DNA of 48,530 nt from Steroidobacteraceae bacterium (GCA_025458905.1 JALORN010000025.1:1-48530), one strand, 5' to 3'; shown: positions 15,900 to 25,428, numbered from the stretch's first letter. The notes: generated by a model not told the origin, from the sequence alone. A program made the numbers and translations.

Positions 15900-16334
15900 C
15901 TGCCCTTCCTCTTGTTGATCGTCGGTCCCCGTCGATCGCGAGATCCGCAGCGTGTGGTCGAGGCACGCCGCGCTGTCCCCTGTCGCGAAACGACGAGGCG
16001 TACACTGCAAAATTGCGCGTGCTGCTGCAAGCGCTTCCTGCAGGCCTAGGCTCCGGCGCACGGTTCCGCAGGATCACGCTCGCGCGTCGCGGGATCATTT
16101 GGAAGTCATGCACTTCCGCGTGTTTTGTCAGCGCTCTGCTGAGATTCCTGTCTGTCGCTGGCGACAGCCGAGGCTCGGTCCCCGACGCAATTTCCCCACG
16201 CTACGCGCAGGTCGATGTCTTCGTGGCGGCGCTCCGGTACCCTTGCGCGCCACGTCGATGCCGGCGTCGCCGCATGCCCGCGCGCGAGCCTGCACCTGCA
16301 CCCGCACCCGCACCCGCACCCGAGGAGTTCCACG
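15900..16334. other. Divergent intergenic region
   Basis: This 435-base stretch separates the divergent small coiled-coil gene and the exported protein gene at 16335. It is less GC-rich around 16010-16150 than the flanking genes and presumably holds both promoters, but no convincing -35/-10 pair could be picked. It ends in the hexamer repeat described separately. Confidence 0.5.
16292..16321 (+). repeat. GCACCC hexamer tandem repeat
   Basis: Five head-to-tail hexamers (one GCACCT followed by four GCACCC) run directly into the GAGGAG ribosome-binding site of the gene at 16335. Changes in copy number would alter the 5' leader length but not the distance from ribosome-binding site to start codon. 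Confidence 0.7.
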
Positions 16335-16829
16335 ATGCGTATTTCGCTGTCCTGCCTGCTGCTCGCCGGTGCGATCGCGATGGTGTCGGTGCCGCCGGGG
16401 CGCGCCGAGGACGTGCCGTACATGACGCTGGCCGGCGAACTCGCGGGTGCCGTCGAGAGCCCGCGCGTGGTGCTGGAGGCCTGTGTCGCGCGCAAGGCGG
16501 GGCGGCGCGGCGATTACCAGGCGGCATACGAGGCCTGGCGCGCGCGTCATGCCACGCTGCTCACGCAGGTCGACGCGCAGCTGGCGCGCGCCGACGCGCG
16601 CCTGAGGCGCGACAACCCGGCCGCGGGTGCGAGCTCGGTCGCGGATGCGATGACGCGCATCCTGCAGCGCCGCTACGAGTCGCTGGATGCGGCGGCACTG
16701 CGCCAGCTCTGCAGCCGCTATCCGGAGATGCTGCGGGCCAAGGACGCCGAGATGACGGATGCGGTGCCGCGGCTGCTGCAGCGCGTCGCCGACGCGGAGC
16801 GCGCGGCGGCGGCGAAGCAGCCGGGCTGA
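16335..16829 (+). CDS. Exported helical protein of unknown function
   Basis: The 164-residue product has a signal peptide (MRISLSCLLLAGAIAMVS..., cleavage near GRA-E, about residue 24). The mature part is helical and rich in Ala, Arg and Asp, with two Cys (in EACVARK and RQLCSRY) that could form one disulfide. No family is recognised. The ATG at 16335 follows a GAGGAG site by 7 bases and is the only start giving a clean signal peptide. A periplasmic location is likely. The following kinase gene begins 132 bases later on the same strand. Confidence 0.7.
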   Translation: MRISLSCLLLAGAIAMVSVPPGRAEDVPYMTLAGELAGAVESPRVVLEACVARKAGRRGDYQAAYEAWRARHATLLTQVDAQLARADARLRRDNPAAGASSVADAMTRILQRRYESLDAAALRQLCSRYPEMLRAKDAEMTDAVPRLLQRVADAERAAAAKQPG

Positions 16830-16961
16830 TCGCCGGCCCGGCCGGCCGGGCGAAGTCTCCGGCGGGGCGCCGGGGATCGGCGAAGGCCGCCGGGTCACTT
16901 CTCGATTACCCGATCTGGGTGTAGATTTCGTCCTGCAGATCCCAGGGGACGAGCTGCAGGA

Positions 16962-19256
16962 ATGTTCGATGCGCCAGCGGCGGACCGAGCCGACCGTCGA
17001 GGTACGCCCTCGCTGCTCGCCGCCTATGCGGGCGCCGCGCTGATCGCGACTGCGATCGTCCTGCTGCGTGCCGGCCTGGCGCCGCTGCTCGGCGACCAGG
17101 CGCCGTTCCTGATCCTGCTGATCGCGCCGGCCGTCGCGGCGGCCTGGGCCGGGTTCGGACCGGGCCTGCTCGCCACCGTCATCTGCCTCCTCGCGGGGGC
17201 CTGGCTGTTCCTCGAGCCCTTCGACCCGCTGCACCCGTCGGCCGCGCCCGAGTGGTTCCGGATGTCGTTCTTCGTGCTCGAGGGCGCGCTGTTCAGCTGG
17301 CTGTTCGAGGAGCGGCGACGGGCGACGCTCGAGGCCCGCGGCCGCGAACGGCGCTTCCGCGAGGCGATCGAGGCAGCGCCCTCGGGCATGATCCTCGCCG
17401 ACGGCGACGGCCGGGTGGCGTTCGCCAATGCCTCGGCATGCCGGGGCTTCGGGTACACGCCGGACGAGTTCCGCCAGCTCTCGATCGAGGACCTGGTCCC
17501 GCCCGACCTGCGCGACTCCCACCGGCAGGACCGCGCGGCCTTCCTGCGCCTGCCGACACCGCGCGCGATGGGCCTCGGTCGGGAACTGCGGGCACGGCAC
17601 AAGGACGGCAGCGAGTTCCCGGTCGAGATCGGCCTGAGCCCGGTGCCGACCGAGGGCGCACCCCTGGTGCTGGCCGCCGTGGTCGACGTGTCCGAGCGTC
17701 AGCGCGCGGCCACGAAGCTGGTCGACAGCGAGCGGCGGCAGCGCTTCTTGCTGCAGCTCACCGAGCGGCTGCAGTCCCTGCAGCACGCCGGCGAGATGAT
17801 GGATGCGGCGACGCGCGCGCTCGGCGAGTTCCTCGGCGTGGCGCAGCTCGGCTACGGCGAGATCGACGCCGCGCAGGAGCACGTGATCGTCGCGCGCGAC
17901 TGGAACGACGGGCGCATCCGGTCGGTCGTCGGCACGTGGCGCATGGACGACTTCGGACCGGCGTTCATCCGCGACATGAAGGCCGGCCGCAGCGTCGCGA
18001 TCGCCGACGTCGCCGACGATCCGCGGACCAACGCCCCGGAGGTGCTGAGGGCCTACGCCGGCATCCAGACGCGGGTGATCCTCGACACGCCCCTGATCCG
18101 CGATGGCCGGATGGTGGCGATGATCTTCACGCATCATCCGGAACCACGCGCCTGGTCGCCCGACGAGGTCGTGCTCGCGGAGGAGACCTGCGCGCGCATC
18201 TGGACCGCGGTCGAGCGGGTGCGCGCCGAGCGGGCCGCCCGCATCTCGCTCGAGCTGCTGGACCGTGCCGGCGAGGCGGCGCGGGTCGGTGCGTTCATCC
18301 ACCACCTCGAGCAGCCTGGCGGGCCGCGCTGGTCGGACCGGCTGTTCGACATCCTGGGCGTGCCGCGCGGCACGCCGCCGAGCACCGAGCTCGCGGTCTC
18401 GCGCCACCCACCGGCGGTGCGCTCCGTGCTGCGCGAGGCGATCGTGCGGATGGAGCAGGTCGGCGAGCCGCTCGAGATCGAGCTGCCGCTGCTCCCGCAG
18501 GCAGGGTCGGCGAGCTGGGTGCGGATCTACGCCGTACCGACGATGCGCGACGGGCGATGCGTCGAGATCAGCGGCGCGGTCCAGGACATCTCGGACCGCA
18601 AGCAACTCGAGCTCGAGGTGGTCGCGGCCACCAACCAGGAGCGCGAGCGGATCGGTGCCGACCTGCACGACGACCTGGGCCAGGTGCTGACGGCCGTGAC
18701 GCTGCAGGTCGGCGCGTTCCGCCGCACGCTCGGGCAGGACGCCCCGCTGGAGGCACGGCGCCAGGAGCTCGAGGCGATCGAGCGCAACCTCGAGCATGCC
18801 CGCACGGCCTGCCGGCGTCTGGCGCGGGCCTATGTCGCGCCGGTGTCCGCGACCTCCTTCCTCGCGATGCTGCGCCAGATGGCACGCGATGCTTCCGGCG
18901 CCTGCGAGTGCCTGGTGCACGGCACCGAGCTGCCGGCCGCGACGCCGACGGCGACGGCGCGGGAGCTGTTCCGCATCGCCCAGGAGGCGCTGAACAATGC
19001 GTTGAAGCACAGCCACGCACGCCGCATCGAGATGGACCTGCAGGTGGATGCGGAGCGCCTGACCCTGGCGATCGAGGACGATGGCGTCGGCTTGCCGCCG
19101 GGCGAGCTCGCCTGCGGTGTCGGGCTGACCAGCATGCGCAGCCGCGCCGCCCGCATCGGCGGCATCGTCCTGATCGGGGCCGGCAGGCGCGGCGGGGTGC
19201 GCGTGGTCGTCACCTGCGCGCGGGCCGACTCCGAGGCGGACGCGTCGGCAGCCTGA
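16962..19256 (+). CDS. Multi-sensor histidine kinase (DUF4118-PAS-GAF-HisKA_3)
   Basis: The 764-residue product has about four hydrophobic segments near the N-terminus (residues 18-120) resembling the KdpD-type DUF4118 membrane domain. A PAS domain follows (about 130-245, FREAIEAAPSGMILADGDG), then a GAF domain (about 255-415), a second PAS-like domain (about 425-550), and a NarL-partner-type kinase core. The HisKA_3 box is RIGADLHDDLGQ with phospho-acceptor His569. The ATPase has an N box (FRIAQEALNNALKHS), a D box (IEDDGVGL) and a G-rich box (GVGLTSMRSRA), so it looks active. No response regulator gene is adjacent, making it an orphan kinase here. The signal is unknown. Confidence 0.85.
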   Translation: MFDAPAADRADRRGTPSLLAAYAGAALIATAIVLLRAGLAPLLGDQAPFLILLIAPAVAAAWAGFGPGLLATVICLLAGAWLFLEPFDPLHPSAAPEWFRMSFFVLEGALFSWLFEERRRATLEARGRERRFREAIEAAPSGMILADGDGRVAFANASACRGFGYTPDEFRQLSIEDLVPPDLRDSHRQDRAAFLRLPTPRAMGLGRELRARHKDGSEFPVEIGLSPVPTEGAPLVLAAVVDVSERQRAATKLVDSERRQRFLLQLTERLQSLQHAGEMMDAATRALGEFLGVAQLGYGEIDAAQEHVIVARDWNDGRIRSVVGTWRMDDFGPAFIRDMKAGRSVAIADVADDPRTNAPEVLRAYAGIQTRVILDTPLIRDGRMVAMIFTHHPEPRAWSPDEVVLAEETCARIWTAVERVRAERAARISLELLDRAGEAARVGAFIHHLEQPGGPRWSDRLFDILGVPRGTPPSTELAVSRHPPAVRSVLREAIVRMEQVGEPLEIELPLLPQAGSASWVRIYAVPTMRDGRCVEISGAVQDISDRKQLELEVVAATNQERERIGADLHDDLGQVLTAVTLQVGAFRRTLGQDAPLEARRQELEAIERNLEHARTACRRLARAYVAPVSATSFLAMLRQMARDASGACECLVHGTELPAATPTATARELFRIAQEALNNALKHSHARRIEMDLQVDAERLTLAIEDDGVGLPPGELACGVGLTSMRSRAARIGGIVLIGAGRRGGVRVVVTCARADSEADASAA

Positions 19257-19331
19257 GGGCGTCGAGCGCAGGATCCGGCACTCGCCGCGCGCGACGACCG
19301 TCCATACTCCTGCGCTCTGCAGGAGGTCGGG

Positions 19332-20336
19332 ATGGGCGGAGCGACGATGCGCGCGATCGTGGTGGATGAGCCAGGCCCGCCGGAAGTGCTGCAGTCGCGC
19401 GAGCTGCCGCGGCCCGAGCCGGGGCCCGGGCAGGTGCGCCTGCGCGTCGCCTTCGTCGGCATGAACCCGGTCGATGCGCTGGTGCGGCGCGAGCGGCTCG
19501 ACTGGATGCCGGTGCGCTATCCGTTCACGCCCGGACTCGAGCACACCGGGGTCGTCGACGCGGTCGGCCCCGACGTGGACGGGGCCTGGCTCGGCCGGCG
19601 CGTGTTGTCGCGGACCAGCTTCGGCGGCTATGCCGACTGGTCGCTGGCGCCGGTGCGCGGGCTGCTGCAGGTGCCGGAAGGGATCTCGCTGCGCGACGGC
19701 TGCATCTGGCGCGGCTGTACCTACACGGCGTGGCATGCGCTGCATCGCTGCGCGCGGTTGCAGCGCGGCGAGCGGCTGCTGGTGCACTCGGCCGCGGGCG
19801 CCGTCGGCCTGATGGCGCTGCAGGTCGCGCGCGAGGCGAGCGCGAGCGTCGTCGGGCTCTGCGGCGGGCCGGCCAAGGTGGAATGGGTGCGCAGCTTCGG
19901 CTTCGACGCGGTGGTCGATTACCTCGACGCGGGCTGGCCGGCGCTCGCGCAGGCGGCCGTGCCCGGTGGCGCGTTCGACGTGATCCTCGACGGCAACGGT
20001 GGTCCGCAGGCCGCGCACAACCATGCGCTGGTGGCGCCGCTCGGCCGCGTGCTCTACCTCGGCGCGATGGCCGGTGCGAGCCCGCCGCCGGTGCCGGTCG
20101 GGATGCTGATCGACAAGAGCTTCTCGGTGGGCGGCATGACGCTGCGCCAGGTCGAGGTCGCGCCGGGCAGCGAGGCGGACCTCGCGATGATCGCGGCGAT
20201 CCGCGAGGGCCGCTGGCGGCTGCCGGTCGGCGACGTGGTACCGCTCGCCGAGGTCGCGGCCCTGCATCGGCGGCTCGAGGCGCGAGCGCTGCGCGGCCGG
20301 GCGGTGATCGAGGTCGGCGGCGAGGCCGTGCGATGA
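19332..20336 (+). CDS. Zinc-free quinone oxidoreductase-like MDR protein
   Basis: The 334-residue product is a medium-chain reductase of the QOR type: GroES-like N-terminal half (PGPGQVRLRVAFVGMNPVDALVRRE), FTPGLEHTGVVDAVG, then a Rossmann domain with LLVHSAAGAVGLMALQVA (the AAGGVG-type NADPH loop, here AAGAVG). The structural-zinc Cys cluster and zinc-ligand Cys of alcohol dehydrogenases are absent, as expected for QOR. It probably reduces a quinone or enone with NADPH. An AGGAGG site precedes the ATG by 5 bases. The TGA overlaps the ATG of the next gene (ATGA). Confidence 0.88.
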   Translation: MGGATMRAIVVDEPGPPEVLQSRELPRPEPGPGQVRLRVAFVGMNPVDALVRRERLDWMPVRYPFTPGLEHTGVVDAVGPDVDGAWLGRRVLSRTSFGGYADWSLAPVRGLLQVPEGISLRDGCIWRGCTYTAWHALHRCARLQRGERLLVHSAAGAVGLMALQVAREASASVVGLCGGPAKVEWVRSFGFDAVVDYLDAGWPALAQAAVPGGAFDVILDGNGGPQAAHNHALVAPLGRVLYLGAMAGASPPPVPVGMLIDKSFSVGGMTLRQVEVAPGSEADLAMIAAIREGRWRLPVGDVVPLAEVAALHRRLEARALRGRAVIEVGGEAVR

Positions 20337-20767
20337 GCGGCCGTGTGTTCCGGTCGCGCATCGACGGCTGGATCGGGCTCGTGCTGCTCGCGGCGGGCGC
20401 AGTGATCGCCGGCGCCAGCGTGCGGCTGATGCTCGCGCCGGCCGGCGGCCTGCGCTGGCTCGCGCCGCTGCTGTTCCTCGGCGGCGGCGGGTTACCGCTT
20501 TGGATCCTGGCGACCACCCGCTATGCGATCGGCCAGGGCCGGCTGCTGGTGCTGAGCGGGCCGCTGCGCTGGTCGATCCCGTTCGCAGAGATCCACGCCG
20601 TGCGGCCGACGCGCGCGGCGTGGTCCGCGCCGGCGCTGTCGCTCGACCGGCTGCGCATCGAGCACGGTGCGGGACGTTCCTGCCTGGTGTCGCCTGCCGA
20701 CCGCGCAGGCTTCCTCGCGGCGCTGCGCGCGGCGGGCGTGCCGGCGGACGCGCTGCCGCCGGGCTAG
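20333..20767 (+). CDS. Membrane protein with bacterial PH-like domain
   Basis: The 144-residue product has two hydrophobic segments (about residues 13-30 and 39-58) followed by a small beta-rich domain (YAIGQGRLLVLSGPLRWSIP, then FAEIHAVRPTR, then SLDRLRIEHG). This order matches bPH proteins of the YdbT/PF06713 type, in which the PH-like domain sits at the membrane. The start overlaps the upstream oxidoreductase stop as ATGA, so the pair is translationally coupled. Function unknown. It ends 11 bases before the convergent crotonase gene. Confidence 0.7.
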   Translation: MSGRVFRSRIDGWIGLVLLAAGAVIAGASVRLMLAPAGGLRWLAPLLFLGGGGLPLWILATTRYAIGQGRLLVLSGPLRWSIPFAEIHAVRPTRAAWSAPALSLDRLRIEHGAGRSCLVSPADRAGFLAALRAAGVPADALPPG

Positions 20768-20778
20768 CCGCTGCGGCG

Positions 20779-21561
20779 TCAGTCGACCCAGCAGGCGGGG
20801 CGCTTCTGGATGAAGGCGTCGATGCCCTCGGCCGCGTCGGCGGTCTGCAAGTTGCGCTGCATCACGCGTGCCGCGTGCCGATACGCCTCCGCGAGCGGCA
20901 TCTCCGCCTGCTCGTAGTAGGCGCGCTTGCCGATCGCGATCGCGCTCGCGGACTTCGCCGCGATCCGCCCGGCCAGCTCCAGCACGGCGGCGTCGAGCTG
21001 GGCGGCCGGGACGACGCGGTTGACCAGGCCGATGCGATGCGCCTCGGCGGCCGGCAGCAGCTCGCCCGTGAGCAGCATCTCCAGCGCGTGCTTGCTGCCG
21101 AGGTTGCGCGACAGCGCCACCATCGGCGTCGAGCAGAACAATCCGATGTTGACGCCCGGCGTCGCGAAGCGCGCCTCCTCGGCGGCCACCGCGAGATCGC
21201 AGGTCGCGACCAGCTGGCAGCCCGCCGCGGTCGCGATGCCGTGGACGCGCGCGATCACGGGCTTCGGGCAGCGCACGATCGCGAGCATCAGCCGCACGCA
21301 GCGCTCCAGCAGGTCCGCCTGGAACGCCGGATCGGGGTTGGCGCGCAGCTCCTTGAGGTCGTGACCCGCGCAGAACGCCGGCCCCGCGCCCGCGAGCACG
21401 ATCACCTTTACCTCGCGATCGGCGCCCGCGGACTCCACCGCCTCGCGCAGCGCCTCCATCATCGCGACCGAGAGCGCGTTGCGCGCCGCCGGGTTGTTCA
21501 GCGTCAGGGTGCAGACGCCGGCCGTGGCTTCGCGCAGCACCCGGGGATGTGCAGTGTCCAT
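20779..21561 (-). CDS. Enoyl-CoA hydratase/isomerase-family protein (ECHDC3-like)
   Basis: The 260-residue product is a crotonase-fold protein. The first oxyanion segment is FCAGHDLKEL (residues 63-72) and the second is GIATAAGCQLVA (108-119). The Glu that lies in the GGCEL motif of true hydratases is Gln116 here, and the second catalytic Glu (PE-I) is replaced in TPGVNIGLFCSTP (134-146). This matches the ECHDC3-type subgroup, whose reaction is not settled, so hydratase activity is doubtful. CoA-thioester binding is expected. A GAGG site lies before the ATG. It is isolated from other beta-oxidation genes. Confidence 0.82.
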   Translation of the reverse strand: MDTAHPRVLREATAGVCTLTLNNPAARNALSVAMMEALREAVESAGADREVKVIVLAGAGPAFCAGHDLKELRANPDPAFQADLLERCVRLMLAIVRCPKPVIARVHGIATAAGCQLVATCDLAVAAEEARFATPGVNIGLFCSTPMVALSRNLGSKHALEMLLTGELLPAAEAHRIGLVNRVVPAAQLDAAVLELAGRIAAKSASAIAIGKRAYYEQAEMPLAEAYRHAARVMQRNLQTADAAEGIDAFIQKRPACWVD

Positions 21562-21630
21562 CAACACCTCGTCTCGTGAGCCCAGCGTGGCGGAGCGCGG
21601 CCCCGGTCGCGGACCTTGTACGATAGTGAC

Positions 21631-22290
21631 ATGGAGGATCCGCAATCCGCACCGGTCGGCGCGGGCCCGTTCGGGCGCTGGCTGCGCCGCATGCGCGAAT
21701 CCCTGCTCGGCGATGCGGGCATGGACGTGCCCTGCGGCGACTGCACCGGGTGCTGCACCTCCGGGTATTCGATCCAGCTGCGGCGCAGCGACGTCGCGGC
21801 GCGCGCGCGGGTGCCTGTGGAGTGGACCGTCGAGGCGCCGGGGTTCGCGCCGAGCGAGCTGACCCTGCCCGCGCGCGCGGACGGGCACTGCCCGATGCTC
21901 GAGGCCCGGCGCTGCACGATCTACGCCCAGCGCCCGCAGACCTGCCTCGACTACGACTGCCGGATCTTCGCGGCCGCGGGCATCGACGCGGGCGGCGCCG
22001 ACAAGGCGGCGATCAACCGCCGCGTGCGCGCCTGGCGCTTCGATTACGAGGACGCCGCGGCGCGACGCGCGCACCAGGCGATCCGCGACGCGGCGCGCTT
22101 CGTGCGCGAGCGGCCCGAGGCCTTCTCGGCGCATGGCGTGCGCGTACCCACCGGCCCGATGGGCATCGCGGTGTTCGCGTTCAAGGCGCACACTGCCCTG
22201 CTCGACCCGGAGTCGCCCCGAGACGACCTCGGGCGCGCCGCGGCGATGCTCGCCGCGAGCCGCACCTTCGACGCTCCACCCGACCGCTGA
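21631..22290 (+). CDS. YkgJ-family cysteine-cluster protein
   Basis: The 219-residue product has the Cx2Cx2CC motif at residues 35-42 (CGDCTGCC) and further Cys in GHCPML, RRCTIY, and TCLDYDCR, the usual eight-Cys arrangement of the YkgJ/UPF0153 family thought to bind iron or zinc. The function of these proteins is not established. The ATG at 21631 is favoured over an upstream TTG. The stop is followed 13 bases later by the GFA-family gene, so the two Cys-rich proteins form an operon. Confidence 0.85.
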   Translation: MEDPQSAPVGAGPFGRWLRRMRESLLGDAGMDVPCGDCTGCCTSGYSIQLRRSDVAARARVPVEWTVEAPGFAPSELTLPARADGHCPMLEARRCTIYAQRPQTCLDYDCRIFAAAGIDAGGADKAAINRRVRAWRFDYEDAAARRAHQAIRDAARFVRERPEAFSAHGVRVPTGPMGIAVFAFKAHTALLDPESPRDDLGRAAAMLAASRTFDAPPDR

Positions 22291-22303
22291 GGAGGATGCC
22301 ACG

Positions 22304-22708
22304 ATGAAGGGACACTGCCTGTGCGGCGCCGTCGCCGTCACGATGCCGCAGCGACCCGAGTTCCACGCCTGCCACTGCGGCATGTGCCGACGCTGGGGCG
22401 GCGGGCCCGCGTTCTGCGTCCCCTGCACGCGCGACGAGCTCGGCGTCGAGGGTGGCGCGCACGTGCGTGCCTTCGGCTCGTCCGAGTGGGCGGAGCGCGC
22501 GTTCTGCGACCGCTGCGGGACGCACCTCTGGTACCGCCTGCTGCCGAGCGACGAGTACATGGTCTCGGTCGGGCTGTTCGGCGACGAGGTGCCGTTCAGG
22601 ATGGCCGAGCAGATCTTCATCGACCGCAAGCCCGCGGCCTATCGCTTCGCGGACGAGACGCCATGCATGACCGAGGCCGAGGTGTTCGCGAAGTTCGCGC
22701 CGCCCTGA
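22304..22708 (+). CDS. GFA-family (CENP-V/S-(hydroxymethyl)glutathione-like) protein
   Basis: The 134-residue product has the zinc ligands of the Gfa fold: GHCLCGAV (C5, C7), ACHCGMCRR (C23, C25, C28) and AFCDRCGTHL near residue 68. The founding member acts on the glutathione-formaldehyde adduct, but most relatives are uncharacterised. A GGAGGA ribosome-binding site sits 7 bases before the ATG. It is probably co-transcribed with the YkgJ-type gene. Confidence 0.88.
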   Translation: MKGHCLCGAVAVTMPQRPEFHACHCGMCRRWGGGPAFCVPCTRDELGVEGGAHVRAFGSSEWAERAFCDRCGTHLWYRLLPSDEYMVSVGLFGDEVPFRMAEQIFIDRKPAAYRFADETPCMTEAEVFAKFAPP

Positions 22709-22797
22709 CGGGGCGATGACCTCCGCGGTCATCGACGCGCGGCGCGCCGGGCAGGAAGATCTCCCGGCCGCGCTGCCGCGCCCCGGCCGGAGGCTCG

Positions 22798-23208
22798 ATG
22801 TCCCTGTTCGTCCGCGGATCGTTCGTGATCGTCGGTCTCGTCAACCTCTATCCGCTCGCCGGCGTGCTCGGCGCCGACGCCCTGCAGGCACTGTACGGCC
22901 GCGGCCTCGACGACGCCGAGCTGCTGCTGCTGATGCGCCATCGTGCCGTGCTGTTCGGGCTGCTCGGGATGCTGCTGGTGGCCGCGGCCTGGCGTGCGTC
23001 GTGGAGGGGCCCGGCAACCTTCGCGGGCCTCGCCAGCATGCTGGCGTTCGTGTGGTTGGCCGGGGATCCACGGCTACTCTCGCCGGCCCTGGCACGGGTT
23101 TACGTCGCCGACCTCGCGGCCAGCGCCTGGCTGGTCGCGGCCTGGCTGGTCGGGGCCTGGCACGTGGCCGGCAGGGTCGGGGCAGGCCGAGGGGCGCGCC
23201 GGGAATGA
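22798..23208 (+). CDS. Hypothetical four-segment membrane protein
   Basis: The 136-residue product has four predicted membrane segments (about residues 5-25, 46-64, 71-88 and 103-122) joined by short loops, with LMRHRAVLFG at the start of the second. Small proteins of this layout are common in proteobacteria and have no known role. A GGAGG site precedes the ATG by 5 bases. A strong hairpin follows the stop codon. Confidence 0.75.
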   Translation: MSLFVRGSFVIVGLVNLYPLAGVLGADALQALYGRGLDDAELLLLMRHRAVLFGLLGMLLVAAAWRASWRGPATFAGLASMLAFVWLAGDPRLLSPALARVYVADLAASAWLVAAWLVGAWHVAGRVGAGRGARRE

Positions 23209-23212
23209 AGAA

Positions 23213-23238
23213 GGGGCGCGGACCTGCGTCCGCGCCCC
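23213..23238. terminator. Bidirectional hairpin terminator
   Basis: GGGGCGCGGA (23213-23222) and TCCGCGCCCC (23229-23238) form a perfect 10-bp stem with loop CCTGCG. It lies between the convergent membrane-protein gene and the EF-G gene. Confidence 0.75.
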
Positions 23239-23283
23239 TCACTCGGGCTCCGCCGCCGGCCCGCGTCGGGCCGGAGTGCGTCG

Positions 23284-25428
23284 TCAGGCCGCCGTCGGCT
23301 TCTTCGACGCCTCGATCACCTCGTCCGCGACGTTGCGCGGCACGGGGTCGTAGTGCGAGAACTCCATCGTGTAGGAGGCACGGCCCGAGCTCATCGCGCG
23401 CAGCTGGCCGATGTAGCCGAACATCTCCGACAGCGGCACGGTGGCCACGACCGCGATGTTGGCGCCGCGCTCCAGCTGGTCCTGGATCGAGCCGCGACGG
23501 CGGTTGATGTCGCCGATCACGTCGCCGAGGTAGTCGCCCGGGGTCACGACCTCGACCTTCATCACGGGCTCGAGCAGGATCGGGCCGGCCTTCTTGATGG
23601 CCTCGCGGAACGCCGCCTTGGCCGCGATCTCGAAGGTCAGCGCGTTCGAGTCGACGTCGTGATAGCTGCCGTCGACCAGCGTGGCCTTGAAGTCCACGGT
23701 GGGGAAGCGGGCGAGCACGCCATCTTCCATTTGCATGCGCAGGCCCTTCTCGACCGAGGGGATGTACTCCTTCGGCACCGAGCCGCCGACGGTCTGGTCC
23801 TCGAACACGAAGCCCGAGCCGCGCTCGAGCGGCTCGAACTTGATCCACACCTCGGCGAACTGGCCGGAACCGCCGGTCTGCTTCTTGTGGATGTAGTTCT
23901 CCTGGACGGGCTTGGTGATGGTTTCGCGGTACGCCACCTGCGGCTCGCCCATCACGCCCTCGACGTTGAACTCGGTGCGCATGCGATCGAGCGTCACGTC
24001 GAGGTGCAGCTCGCCCATGCCGCGCAGGATGGTCTGCCCCGTCTCGCGGTCGGTCTCGAGCTTCAGCGAGGGATCGGCGCGGACCATCTTGCCGAGGGCG
24101 GCGCCGAACTTCTCGAGCTCGGCCTTGTTCTTCGGCTTCACCGAGACGCTGATGACCGGCTCCGGGAAGCGCATGCGCTCGAGGATCACCGGCGCCGCGG
24201 CGTCGCACAGCGTGTCGCCGGTGTCGGTCTCGGCGAGGGACACCAGCGCGATGATGTCGCCGGCGCGGGCTTCCTCGATCGGGTTCGCCTCTTTGGCGAA
24301 CATCTCGACCATGCGGCCGATCTTCTCGCGCTTGCCGCGGGTGGTGTTCTGCACCGAGGCGCCCTTGGTCAGCACGCCCGAGTAGACACGGACGAAGGTC
24401 AGCGCGCCGTAGGCGTCGTTGATGACCTTGAACGCGAGCGCCGCGAACGGCTCGTCGTCGGAGCAGACGCGCTGGCCGTTCGGGTTGCCGTCCTGGTCGA
24501 CGGTGGCGATGGCCTCGACGTCGGTCGGCGCCGGCAGGTAGTCGACGACGGCGTCGAGCATCTGCTGCACGCCCTTGTTCTTGTACGAGGAGCCGCACAG
24601 CACCACGGTGAACGCGCCGCTGATCGTGCCCTTGCGGATGCACTTCTTCAGCGTCTCGACCGAGGGCTCGTTGCCCTCGAGGTAGGCCTCCATGGCCGCG
24701 TCATCCTGCTCGAGCGCGGTGTCGACGAGCTCGGTGCGGTACTTCGACACCGAGTCGAGGATCGCGCGGTCGCTCGGCACCGTGATGCCGAACTTGTCGG
24801 CGAGGTTGCCGGTGAGCTCGTGGATCTCCCACTTGGCGTCGCGGTCGTCCGAGTCCCAGGTGTAGGCCTTGTTCTCGACCAGGTCGACCATGCCCTTGAA
24901 GTTGTCCTCGGAGCCGATCGGCAGGTGCGCGACCAGCGGGCGCGCGCCGAGGCGCTTCTTGATCATGTCGACGCAGCGCAGGAAGCCCGCGCCGCTGCGG
25001 TCCATCTTGTTGACGTAGCACATGCGCGGCACGCGGTAGTTGTCCGCGAGGCGCCAGTTGGTCTCCGACTGCGGCTCGACGCCGGCGACGCCGTCGAACA
25101 CCACGACCGCGCCGTCGAGGACGCGCAGGGAACGGTTGACCTCGATGGTGAAGTCGACGTGCCCGGGGGTGTCGATGATGTTGAGCTTCTTGCCCTTCCA
25201 GAACGCCGAGACCGCGGCGGACTGGATGGTGATGCCGCGCTTCTGCTCCTGCTCGAGGTAGTCGGTGGTCGTGGACGACTTGAGGTCCTTGGTGTCGTGC
25301 ACGTCGACGATCGTGTGCTTGCGGCCGGTGTAGTAGAGGATGCGCTCGGTCGTCGTCGTCTTGCCGGCATCGACGTGGGCGATGATCCCGATGTTGCGGA
25401 TGTCGGCGAGCGGTGTCTTGCGGGGCAT
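23284..25428 (-). CDS. fusA: Elongation factor G (stand-alone EF-G paralog)
   Basis: The 714-residue product is a full EF-G: G1 [16 protein letters not shown]3 DTPGHVDF, G4 NKMD, then domains II-V with GMGELHLDV and the C-terminal [17 protein letters not shown]. It moves tRNA and mRNA through the ribosome with GTP and may aid ribosome recycling. Switch I differs from the common form: [19 protein letters not shown] has about five extra residues after HD compared with HDGAATMDW. The gene is not next to rpsG, rpsL or tuf, so it may be a second EF-G; whether it is the main one cannot be decided from this window. A GGAAG site precedes the ATG. Confidence 0.92.
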   Translation of the reverse strand: MPRKTPLADIRNIGIIAHVDAGKTTTTERILYYTGRKHTIVDVHDTKDLKSSTTTDYLEQEQKRGITIQSAAVSAFWKGKKLNIIDTPGHVDFTIEVNRSLRVLDGAVVVFDGVAGVEPQSETNWRLADNYRVPRMCYVNKMDRSGAGFLRCVDMIKKRLGARPLVAHLPIGSEDNFKGMVDLVENKAYTWDSDDRDAKWEIHELTGNLADKFGITVPSDRAILDSVSKYRTELVDTALEQDDAAMEAYLEGNEPSVETLKKCIRKGTISGAFTVVLCGSSYKNKGVQQMLDAVVDYLPAPTDVEAIATVDQDGNPNGQRVCSDDEPFAALAFKVINDAYGALTFVRVYSGVLTKGASVQNTTRGKREKIGRMVEMFAKEANPIEEARAGDIIALVSLAETDTGDTLCDAAAPVILERMRFPEPVISVSVKPKNKAELEKFGAALGKMVRADPSLKLETDRETGQTILRGMGELHLDVTLDRMRTEFNVEGVMGEPQVAYRETITKPVQENYIHKKQTGGSGQFAEVWIKFEPLERGSGFVFEDQTVGGSVPKEYIPSVEKGLRMQMEDGVLARFPTVDFKATLVDGSYHDVDSNALTFEIAAKAAFREAIKKAGPILLEPVMKVEVVTPGDYLGDVIGDINRRRGSIQDQLERGANIAVVATVPLSEMFGYIGQLRAMSSGRASYTMEFSHYDPVPRNVADEVIEASKKPTAA

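Noticed and set aside
16292..16321. Possible CRISPR-like short repeats
   Set aside because: Direct GCACCC hexamers with no spacers; it is a simple tandem repeat.
16128..20267. Very long open frame (about 1,380 codons) on the minus strand opposite the histidine kinase and oxidoreductase
   Set aside because: It reads Arg/His/Asp/Ala-rich text without domains and mirrors high-GC coding on the other strand, where clear families are present.
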